From: Macrostomum hystrix
Taxonomy: Eukaryota > Platyhelminthes > Macrostomidae
Length of the DNA stretch: 64,000 bases
Direction: 5' to 3'
Assembly: GCA_950097015.1 (NCBI GenBank)
Contig: CATNEN010000011.1
Coordinates: 2,756,501-2,820,500 of the forward strand
The position numbers were made by a program, and so were the translations under genes. The notes below the pieces were generated by a model. That model was not told the DNA's origin, did no database searches, and saw only the letters and a list, made by a program, of their open reading frames with translations. Positions 24,101 through 34,900 of the stretch are shown in pieces. Numbering within the stretch: the first letter of the stretch is position 1; each line of letters starts with the position of its first letter.

Positions 24101-26655
24101 ATCCAATCAGGTGGACAGTAACTAATAACAGCTGGGCTACTTGGCGAAACTTTGCCACTATCTTGGGGCATTTCGCTAACTATTGTTTTGCAAACAGCTG
24201 GTAATGGATTCACACAATTTTGAACGTACCACCGACCGGAGATTGGCATGCTTAGCGACGACGCTAAGGACGTAGATGGCGCTGCAGAGGTCATTAAGGC
24301 GGTGCATTGGCCGAAAATCTGTGATTCTCTAGAATCAAAGTTCACATATTGAACCGGTTTACCATCTGTCCAGGTTGTCAGCTGATCAGGCACCTGGCTC
24401 AGGGCTTCGTTTAAGCCGATCCAAATTAATTCGCTTGCTGAAGCTAGCTTACGCAAGTATTCATTCTCTTCTGTAGATTCAATGGAAGCCAAGCTGCTTC
24501 GATTACCATTAGAGCCGTTTCGACAGGCGGCTAAAGCGTCAAACCAAGGTAACGGATTCGTAATTAACCGATACGAGTAGCATCGTTTGCCGTCCTCTGA
24601 GAGGCGCTGTAAAGACACACTTTTACAAGACTGCGAGAAGCTGGGCTTTGCTGTGACGGGAACAGAGTTAGGTACCGTAGAAGAAGACACTATTAAAGAC
24701 AAAGTAGTGGCAGTCGTTGCGACGGCTTTTGAAGTTAGCACAGGCTCTAGACTTGGCTCAATCTGGCACATAGCATACCGCTTTTGAGTACCGCACTGAG
24801 TAGTTAGTCTCCACAATAGGCCTTCATGTTTGTCATGTTGAACGTAGGCGCATTGAAATGCCGGCTGAGATCCTGAGCGATTGGTAACTACTCCAGATGG
24901 TAGGAAATCGAATAACGTGGAATCGGTCCATTCTGGATATAACAGGCCAGATGAGCGGCGTACACTAAAGCCTAACCAGGCTTCCACAGTATTTTTAACT
25001 TCGGCTTTAAATAATAACCGCTTAGCAATCACGCTATCTATGCTAGAGTGCAAGCTTGCAAGAGATGCCGATGGAGACAAGATTTGACAGGCAGTTTTAG
25101 CATTGCGCCAATCTGAAGTAGTGGGCGATAATTTTAAGCAACGTTTTTTGTCATGAGACAAAATCCAATCCTTTTGGCAGGTGGGAAATAACGACTTAGA
25201 TGCATCTGACTTTGTCTTAATTTCAATATTTTGTTCTGGAGTACGACAAGCTGGCAAAAGATCAGCGCAAGCAGGCTTAGTAGTCAAACCGCCGTTGCCA
25301 GATGACAAGGCTAAACAGACACCGTTAGACACGGGTAAGCTGTCGGGTAATTCGAGCCAGCCGGCATGAAATGGAACGACATTATTAAGCGCATAATGGC
25401 GCTGTCGCTTACTGCTCTGGACTCCCAGTAAAGATACAAAAGCCAATTCAGCGGGTCTGTCAATCCATAGTGAGCTAGCGTTCTGATACGCGAAGCACCA
25501 ATCTGAAGCTGACGAGTTGCCTATAGCAGTGCTTCCTAGATAGTAGCACGAGGAATCATACGCTGTAAATCCAGGAGTACAATTAACCGAACCACTGACA
25601 AATTTAGCTGAATCAGAAGTTACTGGAATTGTAGCACTCTCGCTAGTTCGAGCCTCGCATAGGGTACGCAAATTAGTCGAATTCGAATGACAAGCTAGAC
25701 TGTTCCACATAGCTGTACCATTGCCGATAGCTACGCAATTATCTCCAGACTTTGGCTCATCGCCCGACCACGATGTCATCAAAACCGACACATTTTCAGC
25801 TTGATCATTCCATGACCAACCCTGATCATTGACAAAGCGCAAACCAATGACAAGTTGATATCGATCGGCTAAAATGGTAGCCACCTGTTGAGCAGTCCAA
25901 TCGATAATAGCTGCAGGCCTATAACTAGGTGCTAGTTTATTGCAAGCATGATCGGCATTTCCCTCGATAACAACATAGCAACGGTTAGAGATGTAATGCA
26001 CAGTTGCAGTAGATGAAATATTTGCAGAAATCTTAGGACAAAAGCCGCCAGTCATTTTTACAGTTGCAGCCGGCAGAGATGGCACAAAAGATTGTCGGGC
26101 GCAGAGAGCGCGACGCACTTTATTTCCCGAATTTTCGAAATTCAATCGCAGAGTTCGAGTTGCAACTGGAATGCTGCCGTCAAGCTTCCCAGTACTATGA
26201 TTGTTTTTAGTATCGAGCGTTAAGCTTAGATATCCAACCTCTACCACAGTAGAAGCTGATGATTTTGGTGCAACAGGAAGTAATGAATGACTGCCATCAA
26301 TATAAGCGTCATTTAGCCACACAATTTGTTTGTCAATAGGACTGCGACTAGCAGCAATCCAGAAGGTGTCACTATTATTCACATCAGCGGTGTTTTTATT
26401 TAAAACTTCCTCTAGCTGTTTAGAAAATAGGAAATCTCTTAAAACAATCATATGATAGTCCTTATTTCCAAGACTGCGACATTTCTCTTCAGCTTGCGAA
26501 TAGTTGCCATGAAAGGGCTTTGACAACAATACACAGTCTCCAGTGGGGCCAACTGCAAGCCAGCCATCAGGGCATGGCACAAACTGAGTAGTTACAGCAC
26601 TCAATGCTGCACTCATAGAAGCAAAAATCAGGGCAAGGCGAAAAGGATTGACCAT
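21171..26655 (-). CDS. Endocytic receptor with multiple C-type lectin domains
   Basis: Exons 26655-23548, 22928-22377 and 21572-21171 join at phase 0 and give 1353 residues. The start is the first ATG, followed by a signal peptide (residues 1 to about 24). About seven C-type-lectin-like domains follow, roughly at 29-190, 204-335, 357-475, 497-628, 668-822, 848-978 and 995-1180. They are recognised by paired Cys and motifs such as CYRLLDKPATFENARRNCQ, AWIGL and WIGLNEA. A Cys-rich juxtamembrane region, a transmembrane helix (about 1284-1308, LTAIVLVSACGVAVVGVLGF) and a tail of about 45 residues ending with FHNPIY complete it. FxNPxY is the classic clathrin internalisation signal of LDL-receptor type. 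I infer a surface lectin receptor for uptake or recognition, analogous in layout to mannose-receptor proteins. There is no fibronectin II or ricin domain. Canonical EPN/QPD sugar-binding triplets are not obvious, so the ligand class is open. Confidence 0.88.
21595..22270. repeat. Intronic palindromic minisatellite, 41-bp unit
   Basis: About 16 copies in intron 2 of the lectin-receptor gene. Each unit carries the perfect 14-nt palindrome TGATCAGCTGATCA followed by ATCTGATGCTTTTGTTCAA. The array starts only about 25 bp upstream of the acceptor of the last exon (read on the minus strand). Confidence 0.97.
22930..23300. repeat. Intronic minisatellite, about 20-bp unit
   Basis: Diverged copies of GTTCGGGGAGAACAGAATGA in intron 1 of the lectin-receptor gene, running almost to the acceptor at 22929. 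The terminal units and the adjacent AAAAAGTAT are echoed at 27101-27155. Confidence 0.93.
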
Positions 26656-28261
26656 AGCCTATGATTCCTGGCAGTTTTATTTATACAAAAACTTAGCTTC
26701 ACTTTTACCTGGCTTCCTTTTATATTTTAATCTTTAGTTTTTTAGAATTTCACCTGAAATGAGATTACAAAGGTAATATGACATTAGTATTATTTAATTA
26801 TATATTAATAAATAAAAATAAAAATAATGTCATGCACACTAACCAGAAGAGGACCAAAGGGGGGAGAGAATCAAATTGTGTGAATTAATGCAAGAAATTA
26901 GATAAAATACATTAGATAAAATAAAAAGCTCAAATATTTTTTAATTTTAGTACTTCAAATGATAGCTAAATACATAGTAAGCATTTTACCACAATGTCAA
27001 ACTCGAAAATAGCTGTTTAAAATTGTAAAACTACGAAATTGTGCAATTAAAATAAATAAGGCTTGCTTGACTAGAAAACTATTTTATAGCTATGAATACT
27101 TAAAAAGTATGAGTAGAGTTCGGAAAAATACAGAATGAGTTCGGGAAGAACAAAGTGCTATGGTACTAATTAGCTATACAGATATAAACATTGATAAATT
27201 CACAATTCATTGATTACAAGTCATTGTAAAGGAAACTAGGCCTATTTCTTTGCTGGTAGTGCTTATGGCCACAACACTGCGAATAACTTGCTGTTGAGAA
27301 ATTGAGAAAGGAATTCTAAATAGTTAACTGGCCTGAAGTTAGGCAATAAAGTTAAAGAGATGTGACCTATGTGAGGGCAATGTGACTCTTGATTCTATAT
27401 TTATGAATTGTTCAGTTGGACACAATGGTGAGATAAGTAGACTGTGTGACTGATAGTAGGAGAGGAGGCTAGGTGAGTGGTGGACCAATCAGAAGGCAGA
27501 AAAGGATAGAGATCATGGTCAGAGGTAAGGAACCAGAGAGAATTTGAGCAAGATAAGAACAGACAGTGAAGAATGGAATGTAAGCAGACACAAATGTAGG
27601 GGAAGGAGAGATAATAGATAAGGCATGAATCACAAAACTTGTAGATTATTGCTTCAGTACCATGGCAATGGCAATAAGGCCCACTTATGGCCTATGGGCA
27701 CAAGATGGACAGATAGGCTCCTAAGTTCCCAGCAATAGAGCATTTAATTCTTTTCTAGTTCTAATTTTTATTCATTTATTTTTACAGTTTCTTTAACATA
27801 TTAGAAAAAATCCACATGTCTATAGGCTCTTTTGAAGTTTTCTTGTTTATTTGCTATTATTATTCTGTAAAATCTTATTTGTGTTGTAATGTTGTAAATT
27901 CTATTGCTTTTTAGTTGTCAATTATTGAAAATTAAAGGTCAAATTAAAAAGTTTGCTCTGTTTTAATTAGTAAAAACTGACACTTTAAAAATCTTAGCCT
28001 TGATTGTACACAAAGTTTACATATAAATATAGTAAGTACAGCTACAAATGTGCAAGAATTAGTAACAAACAAAAATTGTTTCCTTAAGTATATTCCAATG
28101 AAATATTAAAGTTCAGAGGTATATTATAATACTAGAACATTTGGTATCATCAGGTAGGCTATATTCATGTGCTTCTATGTTGAAACTGTTATATATCAAA
28201 ATAGCCACTTGTCCCACTTGACAAAAAGGCCATATAACAGAATGGACACAGGTAAAAAATG

Positions 28262-28365
28262 TATTTTAAGGGGAAGTGCCTATTCCCACAGTCCGATGCC
28301 AATAATTTCAATTTCATCCTCATGGATCCATGCCAATAATTCTTTGCCTATCTACACGTACACGG
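28262..28365 (-). repeat. Dispersed repeat family, copy 1
   Basis: An unnamed unit of about 100 bp. In the reference orientation it carries GTGGATAA…AAAATTATCGGCA, a second GTGGATAAAATTG…ATTATCGGCA, then GACCGTGGGAATAAGC, so each unit is itself a quasi-duplication. Related copies: 28797-28875 (+), 28915-29005 (+), 30002-30100 (-), 30606-30702 (+). Confidence 0.7.
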
Positions 28366-28642
28366 CAGCTTGTTTTGCCAATAACTTTAAGACTTAAAGC
28401 ACATATTTTACAGGAACTGTGTAGCAATTTTCAGTACTATATACAACTGGCCATACATGTTTTCCATTTCCAGAACCTACAGTACCTGTAGTAGTGCCTC
28501 TTAATTATAAGCAATGCACATATTAAATTTTGAATAATTGCTAATTTTGAATAATATGTAACGTTGCTAACAATTGCATGAGAAATAGCAAAAGATTTAG
28601 TAAGTTTTTATTACAATAATTTAAACGGACAAAATAAATTTT

Positions 28643-30299
28643 GGTTAGGTGCCTAATGAATGTGTAGGTTGAAATGTAGAACACTGTGTGACTGTTGTAA
28701 CACACTGGCAACTTTGTCAATCTATTGGCTCAAGGGTTCAACAAAACATTCAAACCTGAAAGGGCCTTCTTTTAGGCCTAAGCCTAGGATATATAGGAAT
28801 CATACAAGCTGCCATGTGAATAAGCAGAAAATTATCGGCACAGATCCAATGTGGATAAAATTGTAATTGACGGCACAGCATATATAAATATAAAGAGCTG
28901 TAGACCTATTCATAAAAGCTGCCGAGTGGATAATCAGAAAATTATCAGCACAGATCCATGTAGATAAAATTGAAATTATTGGCACTGGACCGTGGGAATA
29001 AGCTCTGCCATTTTAAGGACATAAATTTCTATAGGGCCTAAGTGTTGAGAAAAAGAGCAAACTTTATAGGTTCATTTTGTTAATATTCAGAGCATGTACA
29101 CAGTACATTAGTAGCTTTTGTGTGGCCTTTACATTGTCTAGCCTAACTGGCTATTTTTCTCTGTGGCAATTTTGATATTGGTACCACATTCATAGAACAT
29201 TGCTGTTAGGCCTATGTAAAATTGATGTAGCAGTTTTGTATTGGCACAGCCACTAGGATGTCCCATTGAGAGTGGAAATTGGAACTAAAAGTTGACAAGC
29301 TTTCCATTGTACACATTGGCAGTTTACAAAGTTTCATAAATTGGTCAGCAGGCTAGGTAAAAATGTTACAAAAATGTTTAGGCCTATATTTCTTTGATTT
29401 CTCGAAATTCTCCAATTGTTCGTTTATAAAATCAGTACCATACGGCACCTGTGTGCTTCTATACGAAGTCTATAGTAATAATATATTGATCTAGCTATAC
29501 GTATAAGCGGGGCATTTCACATACTGATATGGATCACATTAGCAAACTTGTATTATCGGACAAAGATCATTGTCAGCATAGCACCTTCCATTTGCAAACT
29601 AGCTTTGCTAAGGTTATGAGCAACTAGCAGTGGCTTTTTAAGCGCATTCTAAAACACTTTTTAATTTTGCTCTGAAACCACCTATTAAACAAGTTGTCAA
29701 TATGGTTCTGTTCTGTACAGTTTTCTTCTATACTGTAAGTCTATCAATTGGTAAACATCTAGGGACAAATTTTCTGTTTTAAATCGGGAACTTTTATGGA
29801 TCAGTTTTTGTAATAGATCAGAAAAGTTAAAGTATTGTATACATCTTGAAAAATGTTTTTAAGCAGATAACATTAGAAATATGTATATGACGTAAAAAAT
29901 TAGGAGCTTTTGATAAAATGAGTATTTTTTGCCGCAACTTTTTAAGTAGGCCTACATTTTTAAAACTAGGCTAATTGTTTTATTAGCGGTTTTAAATTGG
30001 CAGAGCTTATTCCCACGGTCCCGTGCCGATAATTTCAATTTTATGCACACGGATCTGTGCCGATAATTTTCTGCTTTTCCACACGGCAGCTTGTATGAAT
30101 AGGTCTAAAACTTTTTATATAAATATGCCGAGTCGTTAATTTCAATCTTATCCACACGGTTTTGTTCTTTGAAACGAGGCCCTTTCAGGTTTGAACGTTT
30201 TGTTGAACCCTCGAGCCAATAGATCGACAAATTTGCCAGTGTGTTACGACAGTGTTCTACATTTCGACCCACACATTTATTAACCGACATTAATGTCAT
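28643..30299. repeat. Long inverted repeat (possible foldback element)
   Basis: The segment 28655-28870 (GAAATGTAGAACACTGT, GGCTCAAGGGTTCAACAAAA, AAACCTGAAAGGGCC) reappears in reverse orientation and with moderate divergence at 30085-30290, with a dispersed-repeat copy at or beside each arm. The arms flank about 1.2 kb of AT-rich sequence. It could be a foldback-type non-autonomous transposon or two opposed copies of one repeat. No target duplication was identified. Confidence 0.6.
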
Positions 30300-31895
30300 C
30301 CTTTTTAATTATTTTAATAACAACTTACTAAATCTTTTGTCATCGTTAGTTATGTGTTTTCATTCCAATTGTATTGACTTAATAAAGTAAAGTCTATCAA
30401 ATAAAATCATACGAGTCAACCAACAGAATTCTAGTCAGCATCAGCACCAAACTAGTCACACATATTATACATCATTGTTATTCTTTTACTATTTACTTTT
30501 ACTTTTACACTATACATTGATAGTGTACACTATACACTATAGGCCTACTCTGAAGCAAAAGCCTTATGCTCAGAGAAGAATAGTTAGGGACTTGAAAGAC
30601 CTATTCATACAAGCTGCCGTGTGGATAAGCAGAAAATTATCGTCATGGATCTGTGTGGATAAAATTGTAATTATCAGCATGGGACTGTGGGAATAAGCAC
30701 TTCCTTTTAAAATTACTGGCCTAATGGGTACTCTACCCAAGCCAGGTCTACTACTAGGCCTACTACTACTACTACTAATTTCTATTATGCTACTCCTTAA
30801 CTGGAACTTTGTCAAGGTTCTCTATTTTCACATGTTTCATTGTTTAAATGTGTTTGGCCCTAGGGCCTAACAATTTTTTAGCTTTAGAGAGTAAAAATAC
30901 ATATGAAGTATTTGTACTACTTCATACTTCTTACATGATTTTAAAAAATTAAATGAAATTTTATTTATCAAAGACAAAGGGCACTAAGACTTACCTCGCT
31001 CTTCCTGCCACACTGAAAATAAGGTTTAAATGAGGCCTTATGAGGCCCTGTGCCCACTATAGGGGCCTACCATGTTTTTTGTTGAACTAGGCCTAGTATC
31101 TTTTACTTCAATCTGGGTCTTTATTAGGATCATTTTACTTTCCTATCCAGTTCATGGCATTGCTTCATCTGTTTTTTTGCTGAAACAGGAAATTTATTAT
31201 GTTTTAAAAATTCTTTGACCTTGTTGTAACACCCTTTTAAGTTAAAACCATTAATAGCTTTGGTCCACTGTACGCTTTGAGGGTTTATTATGTCAAAGAT
31301 ATGTATTTATACTATTTTAAGATAATTTTATAAATTAAGTTGAGCACTACTGAATAATATTAGGAGCCTCATTTGATAATTAACTTTAATCTTCATTAAT
31401 ATATTTAATTAACCAGTTTTTGTCATTTTTGCAATGCCACAAAAACCTAGGTTTTCAATTATAGTTCTGTCTGTAGTTAGGAACTATTGCTAGGTTTATC
31501 TTGTTTGTAAGGTAATGCCTCTGATGACACAGCAAGTATGCCTTGTACATAAGGCTTGAGAGAAAAATGAAGAAAATGTCACATTTTGTCATTTGAACAA
31601 ACCTTGTCAAAACATTGTTCCATTGACAATACTTTGAGTAGGACTATATGTAGTACATATAATATATTAAAAACTAAGTTAGTATGTGAAATACTATTTA
31701 GAAACTGTTTGTCTTGCCATCATTTAGTATTTAACATAATAGTGAAGTGCTTTAAATCAGTTTTGATATAAAAATATATTACAAGTTGTTGTACAACTTT
31801 CCTTTCTTCCAATTAAGAAACAACCAAATGAATCAGTTTGTCAAATAAGTATAATTTCATTTTAAACTTAAAATTTGATTGCATTTTTATTTCAG

Positions 31896-31939
31896 CTTAT
31901 CATCTTATAAATTGCCAAGGCTTGACCAAATATTATAAA
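31896..31939 (+). other. 5' UTR segment behind a likely splice acceptor
   Basis: TTTTTATTTCAG at 31884-31895 is a strong acceptor 44 bp before the ATG at 31940. The first coding exon of the membrane-protein gene is therefore probably preceded by a 5' UTR intron or a trans-spliced leader site. No upstream exon could be identified. Confidence 0.45.
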
Positions 31940-34900
31940 ATGAAAGTCATTAGCAACACAATTGTATTATTTATGCTGCTTTCATTATTTAGTACAACTC
32001 TTAGTGATAAAATTAATCCAGATGACAGCCAAAAACAGGAGCAAATTTGTCTGCAAGTGGAGTCAACATCGGCTGCAATCACACCAAGATTAGTTGGTGC
32101 TCATATTCTTCTAGTGCAGATCAGTGCAAAATTCGATGTTGATAAGCAACTTGCACCATATGCTACTGCCATCAGCCATGCTAGTGAGCTAGCTGGTCAA
32201 CTAATTGACTGTCGCTATTTGACACTTTCTGATGGCGAGTCTGTCTTGCTTACACCTCAGTTGACACCACAGCTTCCAGTAGCTCATCTGTTATTGGTTG
32301 GCCAGTCAGATTGGCAGCCTTTGTTACTCACTGAATCTGAGATCACCAGTGATAGATTATTGGCTAGAATAACTGAACAGCCAGCTGTAGTTCAGGATTT
32401 GGAAGATGCCAATTTTGAAGGCTTGACTCAGGCTGCAACTGGTAAGAAATAAGAAATTCAAAAACATTAAACTTCTAGTTAGACATAACAGCATTCAGTA
32501 GCTTGTATAAGATTTAGGGAATTTGAAGTATAAGGGATAATAATAATAGTAATTTATTGCACCTACCCTAAAAGGGTCAGATGTGCAGCTGACAGCCAGC
32601 ACAGCTGCACACAGCAGCTTCTAAAGGCTTTGTACAGCTTTTCAGTCCATGGACTGGGGGGGATTCCACACCATTAACTAGCTGGGTGAACTGAAGCAAT
32701 GCAGCGTTCAGTGTCTTGCTAAAGGACACAAATTTGTTCCAGGGGAGTCGAAACCTCGACCTTCAATTTTGTCGTCTGATAATCTGTTAGTCTGTGGATC
32801 GAACCGTTAGGCTACAATCTCTATTAAACATGATAAGCTGAGTTTAATAATTGAAACAATAATTTTGAATAAAACTGATGTATATTATGTATTATAACTA
32901 GTTACTAGTATATAAAGCCAAGATTAACAACTTATTGTTAGGGTCAAGGGATCATGAGATTTGTGATGCGAAGTTTCGTAAGCAAATAATCTACAATTAA
33001 TTTAGTGAGCTCTATTATACATTTTGTCAATTGATTTCGCAAAAAAGCCAATTGATTTCCCCATTAGCTGAAGTCGAAAGCGAGGGCCCAACCAGCCTTC
33101 TCGAACATAGATAAGTCCAAATGAATTCCCTTAAGTCCAATTGATTTCCCTCAATTCAATGTGTTTTAAGCATACTCTCCGGGGAAATCGATTGGAGTTG
33201 TTTCATTCTGTTGTCTGTGGTCGAAATCGAGGATTCATAGTTAGCCTTTGCCTACAGCGCAAATCTGGCATGTACAAGAGAACAGAGGTCATCAACCTAT
33301 GTAACAAATGAAACAAAGTAACAAAGAATGAACAAATAAACCACGTTTCGGGTCATGCGGGTCATGAAAATTATGAAGTTAGCTTTGCCGTACTTGGCGT
33401 ACGTCACTGGAAGATATCGGCATATTCGAGGCACCGCTGATAGTACACCATGACATGGTGACACCATTGGTGACACTTGTCCAGATTCAGCACGTCGATG
33501 CATCCCAACACTTCCTGTTGCAGCAGAGTCATCCGTCTCCTGTGAAGGGTAACACCTTGCTGTGCTGCCGCGGCGCGGTCTCCCATCTGCTGCTGAATGT
33601 CAGGCTGCGCGAGGTGCTGCTTCACTGCTGCTTTCAGACAACTGCCAGCGGCCTCAGCTGCATTCAGGAAAGGCGATTACGGTGGAAGATGTCGTACTTG
33701 ATGGTCATCTCGCAATCCTGGGACATTCGCATGCGCTCGGGCATTATCGCAAAGGAGAACAAATGCGCTGTCCACCAGTTGGTCTATTTCCATCAGCATT
33801 CCCTGAAACTGTGCATTTGTGAATCCACCTTCGGCAAGCTGGTAATGGACCAGCCCAAGGTCTGGCGAAATGGCGAGGCACAAGGTCAAATTCTGCCCCC
33901 TCTGGCCAGCAACAATGTGCACGGCGGGCTCGCCCATCCTTGCCCAGCCTTGCGTTCTGGCGGTCCATACATTGAAGCCAAACTCATCCAGAAAGATGCA
34001 GTGCTGTCCGTTGCCTTCGTTTAGCATCCAACTGGCATGCTGGAAGCGAGCTTCTTTGGTGATGTTCGAATTCCAATCGTCCGTGACAGTACGATGCTTT
34101 TTTAACGTAATTAGCTGCTTGTCCAGTGCACGACTGATAAGTTCAGGCCAATGGTCTCCAATGCAAGCCACCGCACTGAAAGACCACCGCGCATAATTTG
34201 CAGAGTGCAGGTGGGATTTTGTTCAACTATTGTTATCAGGTGCTCCGTCATTTCCTCATTCAGATGTTTCTTTCGATTGCCACCCTTGGCCAGACTATGA
34301 TCTCTTCCGTCTCTTTCAAATACCTCAATGATGGACCTGGTGATTCTTGGTTTAATCTGCAATTGTCTCGCCAGGAGCCTCCAGTCTTCACCTCGGACAT
34401 ACGATGAAGAGTTTTGCGTGTTGATCAGACACACGAAACTCCCACTTCTAGACAATGGGGAACAATTGCCTAGGAATTTATAACAGTCACGTGACACTTA
34501 CTGCAATTGCTTCTTCTTCCTTAAGTAGTTCGTAGTCTTCTGGGTCCTTGAAATCCGGTAGTTCTTCTTCTTCTGGTCGACCGTGAGGTTTCGAGTCTGT
34601 GTTTCTTGAGTCTTGGTAGTCTTGTCTTCTTTTGTCTTCCTGGCAGCTGCTTGAGTTTGTCTGTTGGCCAATAAATGACGAGAGCGAATCAGATTACTTT
34701 TCGGTTTCCTCGAGCTCGGAATTCACAATAGAAACGTGCGCCCTAGTGAACAATTGAAATCTTTCTTGTATATCTCTAGTAGGTCCTCCTGAAGGGCGTC
34801 TTCTTCGTTACCTCCGAAAGATAACGGATAACTCAAATCAAATCAATCAATAATCCTCTAGGAATGTATCCTAGGAAACAAGGAGGCCTTTCTCAAATGT

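Larger units (their letters stand above)
26656..31895. other. AT-rich spacer between divergent genes
   Basis: 5.2 kb between the starts of the lectin receptor (-) and the 31.9 kb membrane-protein gene (+), so it must hold both promoters. No protein gene is supported. It contains a small dispersed repeat family (listed separately), a short copy of the lectin-intron array edge at 27101-27155, and many GGCCTA/TAGGCC hexamers. Confidence 0.6.

Noticed and set aside
30960-31020. Possible minus-strand 5' noncoding exon ending at a GTAAGTC donor
   Set aside because: The donor-like GTAAGT is present, but no start site or link to the lectin-receptor gene can be shown.
33870-34196. Plus-strand frames across the transposase
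   Set aside because: Antisense shadows of the minus-strand DDE domain, whose motifs are clear.
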